A DNA stretch of 64,000 bases from Longimicrobiales bacterium (GTDB lineage Bacteria; Gemmatimonadota; Gemmatimonadetes; Longimicrobiales; Gaopeijiaceae), in NCBI GenBank assembly GCA_951828585.1, contig OX639991.1, forward strand, positions 2,884,576 to 2,948,575, given 5' to 3'. Under the pieces are notes generated by a model, which saw only the letters and a list, made by a program, of their open reading frames with translations, searched no databases and was not told the origin of the DNA. Below, one piece after another: positions 32,504-41,759 of the stretch. Every line of letters begins with the position of its first letter. The stretch's first letter is position 1. Position numbers and translations under genes: made by a program.

Positions 32504-34321
32504 TCAGTTCCGGGCTGACTCCCGCTGCGAAGGCATCGAGGCGACGACCACCCGTTGCGTCTCCTCGTCCCAGAAGTAGTAGATGCAGAGGCAGCGGCGT
32601 GGGTCGTGCCGGTCGGCACCGCATTGGAGGTGCCATTTGACGGGATGGCGCTGGCCTCCCCACTTGCAAACAAGGCAATCCGCGTCGCAGGGGAGGTTGT
32701 AGACCCTTTCGTCAATCTCGTGAATGCATCCGTGCAGGCTTGGATCGCCGCTGCGGAGGCACTCATCCCGATAGTCGTGGGCGAGCCAGTGTATGCACCT
32801 TGCGGCCAGAGCCACATCCTCGAACTCGGCGCCTCTCAGTTCCCGACGCACTTCGTCAGCCAGCGACACACACTCTCCCAGATTCTCGTCGCACCACGAT
32901 GCGAATTGCTCCCATGCGGTCGGGAAAGGGGTCACGGCATCGGGGTTTCCACCCAACGTCCGAACCAGCTCGGTCAACTGGACAACCTGTCTCCGGGCTT
33001 CGTCGCGTTCGCGCTCGGCCTGGTCGGCCCGCCGTAGTGCCTCGTTGTACCGGTGCGCCTGGATTCCGGCTCCTTCGGTTGCAGTTTGCATCCTCCGTCC
33101 GACCGGCTCGGCCTGATTACCGATGGCGGCGTCAGTCTCCGATGTTGCAGGGACGGGTTCGCGAACGCTGGCCTGGGCGGCCCCGAACTGCCAGTTAGGG
33201 GCATCGTTGGGCATCTGAACTCTGTCTCCCTCGGATGTCGAGGCGTCCTGCGTGCGCGGCGGCTCGCCGGAACTGCTCCGCAGGGAGTCGCGGAGTCGCG
33301 CGACCAACCGGGCCGGAACACGCCCCGCCGCCGCTTCTTCCCGGGCCAGGTCATCATAGCCGATGGAGAGGTGGCCATCGGGGCCGGCTCGTATCCGCTC
33401 CTCGATGGCCATCTTCAGGAACTGACGAGCAGTTTCCTCTGCTCCGCGCTCGTCTTCCATCCTGTTCTTCAGGAACAGCGGATGGTGGGTGCGATCCGCA
33501 AGATGATTGAAACCGGCACGGTAGAATCTCCAGGCACCGAGGAAGACCGAGAGGGACTTGGACACCTGGCCGCTGAGGCGGTAGGTCATTTTTGGGGGCA
33601 ACACCCACACGATCGCGAGGCCGGTCAGTATGCGGGCCAGTGATTCCCACCGTCGCCGCAACAGACCAAGGTCTTCGATGTCGGGTGGCACCGAGACCAC
33701 CGCAAATGGCATCCTGCGCCCCGGATCAACAAGCATGCGATGGAAACCCAGCATCGTCTCCGGCGCGTCCACGACGATCGGCGTGTGGCTGAGCGTCCGC
33801 CCACCAAGCAGCAGAGGTATCCGTTCAGCCATCCCGGCGAGCATGTCGGCGGGGTATTGACTGGCGGGATCGGCGGGCACTACAGACCGGTCGGACACCT
33901 TGACGCAGACGAGAGGTGAACGTCCTTCCGGATGTGCCACAACAATTTCAGTGACGGTGGCCAAGCCCTTGCGAGGGGTCCGCTCCAACTGCGCGGCCCA
34001 GTAGTCGCCCCGCCCGTCCCGGGTCCGGATGGCCCGGCACACCGCATCGTTGCCGGTATGGGTAAACGACCGATGGGCTTGAGCTTTCCGGGGCAGCGGG
34101 GTGCCCATTTGGTCCTGAAGCCAATCGACGGCGGTCCTGCGACATTCATCGGCTGCGGAGGGGTCGGCATGGGGTGCAACCTCGGCCTCGACGCTCAGCT
34201 GTGATCCACCGATCGGTGCGGGGTGTTTCGGCAACCTGGTGTCGATGCGCACCAACTGTTCGTCGCCCCTCCGCTCATCAAGTCCACCGTGTTCTTGTCG
34301 CATAGTCGCCCCAATACCCAT
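32504..34321 (-). CDS. Large protein of unknown function with coiled coil and possible C-terminal toxin-like domain
   Basis: 605 residues from ATG 34321, or 599 from ATG 34303; neither start has a strong ribosome site. Parts by eye: an N-terminal region with WAAQLERTPRKGLATVTEIV and VVDAPETMLGFHRMLVDP; a mixed region LARILTGLAIVWVLPPK and LSVFLGAWRFYRAGFNH; a low-complexity linker near residues 345-410; a coiled coil (YNEALRRADQAERERDEARR); and a Cys/His-rich end (LPCDADCLVCKWGGQRHPVK, RRCLCIYYFWDEETQRVVVA). The last segment recalls compact RNase-type toxin folds, but this is only a resemblance. Base composition looks less GC-rich than the neighbours. The nearby toxin-antitoxin pair and broken genes point to accessory DNA, perhaps a defence gene. 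Function unknown. Confidence 0.6.
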   Translation of the reverse strand: MGIGATMRQEHGGLDERRGDEQLVRIDTRLPKHPAPIGGSQLSVEAEVAPHADPSAADECRRTAVDWLQDQMGTPLPRKAQAHRSFTHTGNDAVCRAIRTRDGRGDYWAAQLERTPRKGLATVTEIVVAHPEGRSPLVCVKVSDRSVVPADPASQYPADMLAGMAERIPLLLGGRTLSHTPIVVDAPETMLGFHRMLVDPGRRMPFAVVSVPPDIEDLGLLRRRWESLARILTGLAIVWVLPPKMTYRLSGQVSKSLSVFLGAWRFYRAGFNHLADRTHHPLFLKNRMEDERGAEETARQFLKMAIEERIRAGPDGHLSIGYDDLAREEAAAGRVPARLVARLRDSLRSSSGEPPRTQDASTSEGDRVQMPNDAPNWQFGAAQASVREPVPATSETDAAIGNQAEPVGRRMQTATEGAGIQAHRYNEALRRADQAERERDEARRQVVQLTELVRTLGGNPDAVTPFPTAWEQFASWCDENLGECVSLADEVRRELRGAEFEDVALAARCIHWLAHDYRDECLRSGDPSLHGCIHEIDERVYNLPCDADCLVCKWGGQRHPVKWHLQCGADRHDPRRCLCIYYFWDEETQRVVVASMPSQRESARN

Positions 34322-34374
34322 TATTCATAGAATCAACCCCAAAATTCAATGGGAGCGTTCCGGGCGCAAGACTC

Positions 34375-34407
34375 GGTGTGCACGGTCGGTGTGCACGGTC
34401 GGTGTGC
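34375..34407. repeat. 13-bp tandem repeat, two and a half copies
   Basis: GGTGTGCACGGTC occurs at 34375-34387 and 34388-34400, with a partial third copy to 34407. It lies in the 91-base gap between the hydrolase stop and the start of the unknown 605-residue protein. Probably simple slippage. Confidence 0.7.
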
Positions 34408-34412
34408 GGGAT

Positions 34413-35576
34413 TCATCCGTATTGCAGGGCCATCATCTCCTTCAGCCCCGTGAAGAAACGAACGGACTCGCGTATTCGTGAGGGGGTAGCCCCGGATTCA
34501 CGGGAGTGGGCGAAGAGGCCCGTGATCGTGGCGGAGACATCGGCCCGCTTCCGGAGGAGACGCTCCAGGGCCAGGGTCTCCGTGAAGGGGATGAGGTGGT
34601 CGCGGCGACCGTGCAGGAGACGAACGGGGGGAGGGCGATTGTCACCGAAACTCGCGGGCGGCGGCAGCGCCGGATGGATCCGGTGGGCGGCATCGGCCAG
34701 CAGATGGGTCATTTCGCGGGCTGGACCCGGTTTCGGCTCCCGGTCGGCGGGGGGTGCAAAGAGGCGGAAGAGGGGTCGGTGCGTTTCCGGGATCGACCTC
34801 GCCAGGTCGTCCTTGGCGACATCGTAGCTCGGATCCCACGACAGGATCCGGCGTTCGCCGGCCAAGGCGGCCAGACGGTGAAGAGCGCGGGATACGCATT
34901 CGGCATCTTCGCAGCCCGGGACTCGGTGGAGATAGTTGGCGGCGACGACCCACCGCCCGTACGGATCGGGCCGAAGGTAGTGGGTCCTTCCGCGCCACCT
35001 GAACTGTCCCGTCAGGCCGAATCGGAGGGTGTTTGCGAGATGGCAGTAGCTGCCGAAGCCACCCAGTCCCCGCACCAGCCCCTTCTCCGCAAGTTGGGCG
35101 CCCACGCGCAGGACCTGGGGAAAGCCGAAGGAGAGTCCCACCAGGACGACGCCCCCGGGCCGAACACGCGGGTCGCCGGACAGATGCCCGGCAGCCCGAG
35201 TCAGAGCCGTCTGAGCGGGGAGGGGATCGAGGTCCAGCCGTCGCCAGGAGGGAATGTCCGGCACCAATACCACCGCTCCGGACCGAGCAAGCGCGGCTGC
35301 GAAGCGCACGATGGCCGGGTGGTCTGGTCCCGGGAGGGTCACGCCGTGAAGCAGCACCCAGCCGGGGGCCGGAGACCTTTGGGACCTCGGGCCGTACCTT
35401 CGGGCGTAGAAAGCCGAGGTGCCGCTGCCGATCACCACCTCCCGGGTGCGGATTCCCGGAACCCCGATCTCCAGGGGACCGCCGGAGGGAGCGGGGGAGC
35501 CGTCGCGCTCGGACAGGTGCCGCCCGCTGATCCACCCCCGGATGTACCGGACGGTATCACGGATTGGACTGGACAT
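34413..35576 (-). CDS. Alpha/beta-hydrolase family protein
   Basis: 387 residues, no signal peptide. The hydrolase core shows the oxyanion strand WVLLHGVTLPGPDHPAIVRF, the nucleophile elbow VLVGLSFGFPQVLR (GLSFG), the acid region LLHGRRDHLIPFTETLALER and a late His in ITGLFAHSRESG. The triad is therefore Ser-Asp-His. A roughly 130-residue cap separates the elbow from the acid. The closest type is prolyl oligopeptidase/dienelactone hydrolase-like esterases; substrate unknown. It is divergent from the DUF2723 gene, with 81 bases between the starts. Confidence 0.8.
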   Translation of the reverse strand: MSSPIRDTVRYIRGWISGRHLSERDGSPAPSGGPLEIGVPGIRTREVVIGSGTSAFYARRYGPRSQRSPAPGWVLLHGVTLPGPDHPAIVRFAAALARSGAVVLVPDIPSWRRLDLDPLPAQTALTRAAGHLSGDPRVRPGGVVLVGLSFGFPQVLRVGAQLAEKGLVRGLGGFGSYCHLANTLRFGLTGQFRWRGRTHYLRPDPYGRWVVAANYLHRVPGCEDAECVSRALHRLAALAGERRILSWDPSYDVAKDDLARSIPETHRPLFRLFAPPADREPKPGPAREMTHLLADAAHRIHPALPPPASFGDNRPPPVRLLHGRRDHLIPFTETLALERLLRKRADVSATITGLFAHSRESGATPSRIRESVRFFTGLKEMMALQYG

Positions 35577-35657
35577 GGCTACTCTCTTGGCTCTCGAGTC
35601 GAGCGAAAGGACGGCCCCTCCTGGGTCCGGCTTCTTGCCAATCTACCGCGACTCGCC

Positions 35658-37886
35658 ATGATCAAGTGCATGGTAGCGAAACCCGGACATCCCAATGGCA
35701 GCCTGACGAAGCCGCCGTATCTGGCCGCGGCCCTTGCCGGGGCGGGCGTCTTTCTTCTCTACGTCCTGACCCTGGCCCCCGCGACCTCCTGGTGGGATAC
35801 CAGCGAATACATCGCCACGGCCCACACGCTGGGCCTGCCCCATCCGCCGGGCAATCCGCTTTTCGTGGCGGTCGGGCGGACCTGGTCCGTTCTGCTGGCG
35901 CCCCTGGGGCTCTCGCCTGCCGTTCGGATCAACCTCATGGCGGCCGCGACTTCGGCGGGCGCGTCCTTTTTCTTCTTTCTGGTTGTGCACCGCACCCTGG
36001 TGCAGATTCGGGGTGCCGGCCGGGAGGCGCTGATCGGGGCGGCGGCGGCGGTGGCGGTGTCGGCCACGGCCTTCACGGTGTGGAGCCAGAGCAACACCAA
36101 CGAGAAGGTCTACACGCTCTCTTTGCTGGTCGCGGCCGCGGTGAGCTGGCTGATGCTGCGCTGGTACGACCGCAGGCACGACCCGCGGAGCGTGACGCTG
36201 GTGATCCTTGCCATCTACCTGATGGCTGTGGGCGCCACCAATCACCTCATGTCGGTACTTCCGGCGGGGGCGGTGCTCGTCTTCATCTGTCTGACCCGGC
36301 CACGGCTGTTGGCGAACTCGAGGTTCCTGTCGTGGGGCGTCGCGGCCGTCGTCGTCGGACTTTCCTTCAACTTCTTCCTGCCGATACGCGCGGCCCAGCG
36401 CCCCGTGATCAACGAGGGGGATCCACGGTGCGGCGGGGTGGTGGAGACGGCCGTGGCGATCTACACCAACGGGGCCGCCGGATGTCCGGCGCTGGCCGCG
36501 TCACTCAGGCGCGACCAGTACGCGAAACCGCCGGTCACGACCCGCATGGCGCCCTTCTCCCACCAGCTTCTCAACTTCTTCCAGTACTTCGACTGGCAGT
36601 GGTCGCGGGGACTGGACCCGGACGAGCCTCCGAGCCGCAGCCGCCTCCCCTTCAGTCTGCTGTTCCTTGCCCTGGGAGGGGTCGGCTTCTTCACCGTCTG
36701 GAAGGGCGACAGGAGGACGGGCGCCTACTTCATGGTCTTCGGGGCCACGTTGTCGGTCGCGCTCGTCTTCTACCTCAACTTCCGCTACGGGTACTCGCTT
36801 GCGCTGGAAATAAGAGGCGAACGTACCCACGAGGTGCGCGAGCGCGACTACTTCTTCCTGCTCTTCTTCGCGCTGTGGGGGGCGATGGCCGGGCTGGGGG
36901 TGGCGCGGTGCTGGCTGTGGCTGGGGGACCGCATGGGGAGCCTTCGCAACGCGTCGCCGGTGTTGGCCGTGGCGGCGATCCCCTTCTTCCTGAACCTGAG
37001 CTGGGCCAACCGGGCCGGGGACTGGGCCGCCCGCGACTGGGCTTACGGACTGCTGACCAGCGTCGAGCCGTACGGCGTGATTTTCACCAACGGCGACAAC
37101 GACACCTTTCCGCTGTGGTATCTGCAGGAGGTGGAGGAGATCCGCCAGGACGTGACCGTGGTGGTGGTCCAGTACCTGTTCACGGAGTGGTACGCCAAAC
37201 AGCTGCGCGAGCTGACCGAACCGGGACGGCAGCGGCTCTTTGTGCCGGTCGAGGGGTTGCCGTATGGGGGCCGCGAGCCGCCGGAGGGGCCGGTGGTGGC
37301 GCTCACGGACGAGGAGATCGACACCGTTGAGGACGGGCCGCTTCGCGACAACCTGGCCGTGCGAATGGGCAACATGACGGTCCGGTACCCGAGGGGGATG
37401 GACGTTCGCAGCGGCCATCGGCTCGCGCTTGCGATTATCGATGCCTCGTCCGCCGAGAGGCCCATCTACTTCGCGTCCCGGAACGGAGAGATGCAGGAGA
37501 TGGGGCTCAGCGCGTGGGGAGTGTCGGAGGGTCTCGCGGTGCGGCTGCACATGCGGGATCTGGAGGGGGAGCAACCCGTGGAATACCGCCAGACGGGTGA
37601 GGGTCTGGGACGCGAATGGTTCAACTACCCGCGATCACGGCATCTCGTGGACGAGGTCTACAGCTACCGGGGGTTGCGCGCGCGAGAGATCTGGCAGGAC
37701 TACTCGACCAAGAGCATCGTCTACGGCTACTACCGGCTGACGGCGCTGCTCGCGGCGCTCACGGAGGTCGACGGTGAGATGGAGACGAGCCTACGCTACC
37801 AGGAGATGGCCAGGGAATTCCTGCACGGGTATCTGGGGGGATCGGAGGCGAGGCGGGAGCGCGCGCCGAATATCGCGATCGATTGA
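35658..37886 (+). CDS. DUF2723 membrane protein, glycosyltransferase family 117 type
   Basis: 742 residues from ATG 35658 (or 35670). The N-terminal half is a GT-C-type membrane domain with about ten helices. It carries APATSWWDTSEYIATAHTLG, the acidic first loop used for catalysis in GT-C enzymes, then GLPHPPGNPLFVAVGRTWSV and WSQSNTNEKVYTLSLL, all typical of DUF2723. The C-terminal half is soluble, with VIFTNGDNDTFPLWYLQEVE, the DNDT/PLWYLQ motif of the family. Members are predicted to transfer sugars to exported proteins (protein O-mannosyltransferase-like). The frame is open far upstream, but that part overlaps the divergent hydrolase. Confidence 0.88.
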   Translation: MIKCMVAKPGHPNGSLTKPPYLAAALAGAGVFLLYVLTLAPATSWWDTSEYIATAHTLGLPHPPGNPLFVAVGRTWSVLLAPLGLSPAVRINLMAAATSAGASFFFFLVVHRTLVQIRGAGREALIGAAAAVAVSATAFTVWSQSNTNEKVYTLSLLVAAAVSWLMLRWYDRRHDPRSVTLVILAIYLMAVGATNHLMSVLPAGAVLVFICLTRPRLLANSRFLSWGVAAVVVGLSFNFFLPIRAAQRPVINEGDPRCGGVVETAVAIYTNGAAGCPALAASLRRDQYAKPPVTTRMAPFSHQLLNFFQYFDWQWSRGLDPDEPPSRSRLPFSLLFLALGGVGFFTVWKGDRRTGAYFMVFGATLSVALVFYLNFRYGYSLALEIRGERTHEVRERDYFFLLFFALWGAMAGLGVARCWLWLGDRMGSLRNASPVLAVAAIPFFLNLSWANRAGDWAARDWAYGLLTSVEPYGVIFTNGDNDTFPLWYLQEVEEIRQDVTVVVVQYLFTEWYAKQLRELTEPGRQRLFVPVEGLPYGGREPPEGPVVALTDEEIDTVEDGPLRDNLAVRMGNMTVRYPRGMDVRSGHRLALAIIDASSAERPIYFASRNGEMQEMGLSAWGVSEGLAVRLHMRDLEGEQPVEYRQTGEGLGREWFNYPRSRHLVDEVYSYRGLRAREIWQDYSTKSIVYGYYRLTALLAALTEVDGEMETSLRYQEMAREFLHGYLGGSEARRERAPNIAID

Positions 37887-37923
37887 CTTCGGGGTGATGG
37901 GCTGCCGTGTGTTGGTCCCGTGG

Positions 37924-39387
37924 CTACCTGGTTCCTTCGTACCGGGACTTCCAGAGAGCCGACAGATCCTCGACCAGTTCGAACTCCGAGCTTGGGACTG
38001 CGATACCAAGGCGGTTGAACAGGAAAATCCTTCCGGACCACATACCGTCCTGTTCACTCCCCCCGGTGACGCTGAGGAGTACCCAGTCCCTCGGTTCGTC
38101 ATCCTCCTCCACACTGCTGACCTTGACGATGCCGCCCCTCACCACCAGCCGGCTGTCTTCGACCCGGATCCGATCGGCATTGACTTCGATGGTCTCCGCC
38201 CGGAGGTCGGGATCGTATTTGCGATGCACGGGGTGGAACCCTCGCGCCATCAGCTTGTTCGCGAATTCCACGGGAGTCTCGTTTCGGAAGGCGAGGCCCG
38301 GCCATGCTTCACGATCGGACGATTCCAATTCCGTTCCGTAAAACTCCACCAACCGCATTTGGCCCCACTCGATGACGGGAGGGTCCTCCCAGTAGATTCC
38401 GGCGATTCCAACGTCCCCGCTGCCGTTGTCGGCGCGCTCCACTGATTGAGCCTCCGCCGCCGCTCCGTTCGCGATCTCCGCAACCTGCGTCGGAGCCGGC
38501 GCATCGCACGCGATGGCCAGCGCGACCAGCGTCGCACCCGACAGCAACGCGACCTGACTCCTGTTCAACTTCCTCTTTCTCTCGCTCATCGTCTTCAATC
38601 TCCGTTCGAGCAGACTTTTCGGTTGACCCATTGCCAGGGCGAGTCCCCAGCGGGTTTGAGACAGCGACCCCGCCTCCAGGAGGACGGCGCCGTAGTCGGC
38701 AACGCCGATTCCCGACGCGATGACCCGCTGGTCGCAGTCGATTTCCACGGCGGCGCGCAGCCGTCGGCACATCCACCAGATCGCCGGGCTCCAGGGGAAC
38801 GCGGCCAGCACGAGACCGGCGTACAGCAGCGCGAGGTGGTCTCGGGCGCGAGCGTGTTCGGCTTCGTGGCGAATGATCGCGGACCGGGCGGCCGGTTGGA
38901 GCCCGAGCACCCAGCCCGGAAGCACGATGTCGGGCCTGACAACGCCGACGAGGGCGGGGCCGAAGCGGCGCGACACGCGGACATCGGTGCCGTCGACCTG
39001 TTGGCGCGGCCAGCGGCGGCGCGCGCGGGCGACTACCGTCAGAAGGGTGGCCAGCACGGCCAGGACAGCTCCTGATCCCGCCGCCCACGCGAGGTTGGCG
39101 GTCCTGGTAGTGTCGCGGCTGGTGGACAGGGGCACTTGCGGAACGATCGTCCAGCGCGCCACCGGAACGGGTAGGGTGATCGTGGGTACTTCGTCCACGG
39201 TCATCACCACGGGTGCCGTCGGCCTGCGCACTCCTCCCGCGAGCGGGATCAGGACCGCGAGGGTGAGCGCGACCAGCCAGGCGATGCGGCGGGGTCGTCT
39301 AAGGGCCGCGGCCAGCCGCTCGAGGGCCAGCGCGGCGGACGCGATGATGGCTCCGACGAGGGCCGCGTAGGTCATCCAGGTCAGCAT
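37924..39387 (-). CDS. M56 (BlaR1-like) membrane metalloprotease, copy 1, with unrelated C-terminal domain
   Basis: 487 residues. The N-terminal part is a BlaR1/MecR1-type membrane protease: helix pair from MLTWMTYAALVGAIIASAAL, then zinc motif IIRHEAEHARARDHLAL, WWMCRRLRAAVEIDCDQRVI, and the exit helix after MGQPKSLLERRLKTMSERKR. The C-terminal sensor is not a penicillin-binding domain but about 170 residues beginning IACDAPAPTQVAE with no recognisable family. Unlike copy 2 it lacks plug motifs. In BlaR1 systems the protease cleaves the BlaI repressor after a signal. It lies 18 bases downstream of copy 2, third gene of the BlaI operon. Confidence 0.85.
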   Translation of the reverse strand: MLTWMTYAALVGAIIASAALALERLAAALRRPRRIAWLVALTLAVLIPLAGGVRRPTAPVVMTVDEVPTITLPVPVARWTIVPQVPLSTSRDTTRTANLAWAAGSGAVLAVLATLLTVVARARRRWPRQQVDGTDVRVSRRFGPALVGVVRPDIVLPGWVLGLQPAARSAIIRHEAEHARARDHLALLYAGLVLAAFPWSPAIWWMCRRLRAAVEIDCDQRVIASGIGVADYGAVLLEAGSLSQTRWGLALAMGQPKSLLERRLKTMSERKRKLNRSQVALLSGATLVALAIACDAPAPTQVAEIANGAAAEAQSVERADNGSGDVGIAGIYWEDPPVIEWGQMRLVEFYGTELESSDREAWPGLAFRNETPVEFANKLMARGFHPVHRKYDPDLRAETIEVNADRIRVEDSRLVVRGGIVKVSSVEEDDEPRDWVLLSVTGGSEQDGMWSGRIFLFNRLGIAVPSSEFELVEDLSALWKSRYEGTR

Positions 39388-39405
39388 TGGTCCGTCCCCC
39401 CTTTG

Positions 39406-41127
39406 CTATTTGGGGCGCCGGGTCGACGGCTTGTCCGAGGACTCCTTCTTCGTGAAGACCAGGATGACCCCACTGGCCCCCTCTTCACCGTATTTCTCCC
39501 GCGCGGCCTCGCCCTTGATTACCTCTATGCGGTCGATGCGCTCGGGGCTCAGCGCGGGGTGCAGCTCATTCAGGGCGGAGACACCCCCATCCAGGCGGAC
39601 GCCATCGATATAGATGACCGGTTCCGCCCCGGTGGTCCCATCCCGACGCGGTCGGATAACCAGTTCCCTCAACTGTCTCGTCGCGTTCGCCGTTCCCGTC
39701 ACGACGATACTCCTGACGGATGGCACGTCGATGAGCTCGGCTTCGAGTTCCACCTTGATCGCCTGTCCCGTTACCACGAAATCCCCATCAGGTGAGACAC
39801 TCGCTTCGACTGGACTGAGGATCACGTCGGGCGCGGGCGGCACCACGATGACCTCGGGCACGGGCTCCCCATCCTCCGTGAAGACCTGGATCACCCCGCT
39901 TGCCGCTTGGTCGCCGTAGTGCAGCCTGGCCGCCGGTCCCTTCAGTATCTCGATGCGGGAAATATTGGAAGCCCTGCCGAAGTAGCAGCAGCTCCCGCTG
40001 GCTTCGGCGGTCGTGTCCGGGTTCTCGAACAACCCCCGCGCCGACTCCGGCAGGTCTTCCGTCATCCGGATCCGGACTCCATCCACGTACAGGAGCGGCG
40101 GTGGTTGCGAGCCGAACGCCTTGGCCTGCAGGAACCTCACGACCCAGTCCTCCTGCTGCGCATCGGCACCCTGTTCAGCCTCGTCTGCCATTACCTCCTC
40201 GAACGCCTCCCGCACCTCCGTCGGCACCGGCGTATCACACGCCACGACCACCGCCCCCACCGCCACCGCCACAAGCAGCGCCCCGTAGCCCCCACTCAGT
40301 TTCTTTCGCTTCTCGCTCATCGTCTTCAATCTCCGTTCAAGTAGACTTTCGGGTTGGCCCATGGCCGGGGCGAATCCCCAGCAGTCACGGGAACGGGACC
40401 CCGCGTCCAGGAGGACATCGCCGTAGTCGGCGACATCGATCCCGGACGCCAGGACGCGGTGGTCACAGTCAAGTTCCACGGCGGCGCGGAGCCGCCGGTA
40501 CATCCACCAGATCGCGGGGCTCCAGGGGAGCGTGGCCGCTACGAGGCCGCCGAAGAGCAGGACGAGGTGGTCCCGCGCGCGTGCGTGCTCGGTCTCGTGC
40601 CGGACGATCGCGTCCCGGGCGCCCGGTTCCAGTTCCATCACCCACGAGGGGATGACCACGTCCGGCCGGGTCACTCCCACCAGGGCGGGGCCGAAACGGC
40701 GGGACACGTAGACCTCGGCACCGTGCACCCTCGTTCGCTCCCAGCGGCGGCGTCCGCGGGCCACCTGCACCAGCACGCCGGCCAGAACGGCCAGTGAGGC
40801 CAGGGAGCCCGCGCCCCAGACGAGCGCTGCGATCCTGCCGGTGGGCATGCCTTGGGGAACCGGCAACGCGGGGATCACGCTCCACAAGTCCTCCACGGCG
40901 ATGCTGCCGGCAGTTGCCGGTGCCGCTGTTCCGCTCTCCACTGCCACTGGCACCACCTCGGGCCCGCGCCATCCTCCCACCAGCGGAATCACGACCGCCA
41001 ACGTCAACGCCGCGACCCAGGCAATCCGCCGCGGCTGCCCCATCGCTGCCGCCAGCCGTTCCATCGCCAACCCGCCCACCGCCACGATCCCGGCGATCAG
41101 CGCCGCGTACACCATCCAGGCAATCAT
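39406..41127 (-). CDS. M56 (BlaR1-like) membrane metalloprotease, copy 2, with TonB-plug-like sensor repeats
   Basis: 573 residues. Membrane protease part: MIAWMVYAALIAGIVAVGGL, zinc motif IVRHETEHARARDHLVL, WWMYRRLRAAVELDCDHRVL, MGQPESLLERRLKTMSEKRK and a last helix ending VVACDTPVPTEV. The extracytoplasmic part carries two plug-like units as in TonB-dependent receptors: ISRIEILKGPAARLHYGDQA with SGVIQVF, and IDRIEVIKGEAAREKYGEEG with SGVILVFTKK. Replacement of the beta-lactam sensor by plug domains suggests an envelope or ligand signal other than penicillin. Its start overlaps the BlaI stop by four bases (ATGA), so the two are coupled. Likely partner of that repressor. Confidence 0.87.
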   Translation of the reverse strand: MIAWMVYAALIAGIVAVGGLAMERLAAAMGQPRRIAWVAALTLAVVIPLVGGWRGPEVVPVAVESGTAAPATAGSIAVEDLWSVIPALPVPQGMPTGRIAALVWGAGSLASLAVLAGVLVQVARGRRRWERTRVHGAEVYVSRRFGPALVGVTRPDVVIPSWVMELEPGARDAIVRHETEHARARDHLVLLFGGLVAATLPWSPAIWWMYRRLRAAVELDCDHRVLASGIDVADYGDVLLDAGSRSRDCWGFAPAMGQPESLLERRLKTMSEKRKKLSGGYGALLVAVAVGAVVVACDTPVPTEVREAFEEVMADEAEQGADAQQEDWVVRFLQAKAFGSQPPPLLYVDGVRIRMTEDLPESARGLFENPDTTAEASGSCCYFGRASNISRIEILKGPAARLHYGDQAASGVIQVFTEDGEPVPEVIVVPPAPDVILSPVEASVSPDGDFVVTGQAIKVELEAELIDVPSVRSIVVTGTANATRQLRELVIRPRRDGTTGAEPVIYIDGVRLDGGVSALNELHPALSPERIDRIEVIKGEAAREKYGEEGASGVILVFTKKESSDKPSTRRPK

Positions 41128-41525
41128 CCGTCATCCCCCCTGCGCTCCACGCGGTCCAGGATCGAACGCATCCGTGCGATCTCTTCCGCGCTGAACTCCC
41201 GGTCCTCAACCAGGGTGGCCAGCAGACGCTCGGCCGAGCCGTGGAAGATCTTGTTCACGATGCGCGTGAGCGCGCGTCCGCCCGCCCGCACCGACTCCAC
41301 AAGCGGGAAGTAGCGGTAGGCGCGTCCCTCCTGCTCGTGGCCCACGGCGCCTTTCTCCTCCAGGATCTGCAGCATCTTGAGGACGGTGGTGTAGCCGACG
41401 TCCTCGCCGAGGGCCTCCCGGACTTCGGTGACGGTGCCGGATCCCTCGCGCCACAGCACGCTCATGATGTCGAGCTCGCGGTCGGTGAAGCCCTTGGGTT
41501 CCTGCTTCTCTCGTTTGCGGGTCAT
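41124..41525 (-). CDS. BlaI/MecI-family winged-helix repressor
   Basis: 133 residues from ATG 41525. FTDRELDIMSVLWREGSGTV and VREALGEDVGYTTVLKMLQI are the winged-helix DNA-binding part. ILEEKGAVGHEQEGRAYRYF is the wing, after which the usual cleavage region follows; the C-terminal dimerisation helices include RIVNKIFHGSAERLLATLVE. BlaI proteins repress their own operon and are inactivated by cleavage by the M56 partner. The first M56 gene overlaps it. Two inverted repeats flanking its promoter (41577-41647) are probable binding sites. An in-frame ATG at 41570 is possible but less likely. Confidence 0.92.
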   Translation of the reverse strand: MTRKREKQEPKGFTDRELDIMSVLWREGSGTVTEVREALGEDVGYTTVLKMLQILEEKGAVGHEQEGRAYRYFPLVESVRAGGRALTRIVNKIFHGSAERLLATLVEDREFSAEEIARMRSILDRVERRGDDG

Positions 41526-41576
41526 CCGTCGTAGCTCCCGTTTCTCATCGTGGTGGTGACTTCCCCGCACGTTTTC

Positions 41577-41647
41577 ACGACGAATCTCGTAATTCCTTGG
41601 TACCCACGTTATAGAGCAAGGACCCGAATGTCAACGACAATCTTCGT
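41577..41647 (-). promoter_or_regulatory. BlaI operon promoter with two operator dyads
   Basis: On the minus strand: TTGACA (41634-41629) as -35 and TAACGT (41611-41606) as -10 with a 17-base spacer; TATAAC at 41613-41608 is an alternative -10. Two inverted repeats of the form ACGA-N6-TCGT lie at 41634-41647 (abutting the -35) and 41577-41590 (downstream of the -10). The same promoter and both dyads recur at 43955-44026 before the truncated BlaI copy, as expected if BlaI binds there. Confidence 0.7.
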
Positions 41648-41759
41648 AAAAGATGCCAGAGCCGGGTCGGTCACTGCGGTCCGTCCTGCGGCACCCGGTC
41701 GGCTCGGCGTCGGCCCCGCTCGAAACTCCCAGCCGGGAAAGGTCCCAAGGCGAGAACAA

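Noticed and set aside
34506-35657. 384 additional codons in frame upstream of the DUF2723 protein
   Set aside because: They are antisense to the alpha/beta-hydrolase gene, and the first DUF2723 helix begins just after ATG 35658.
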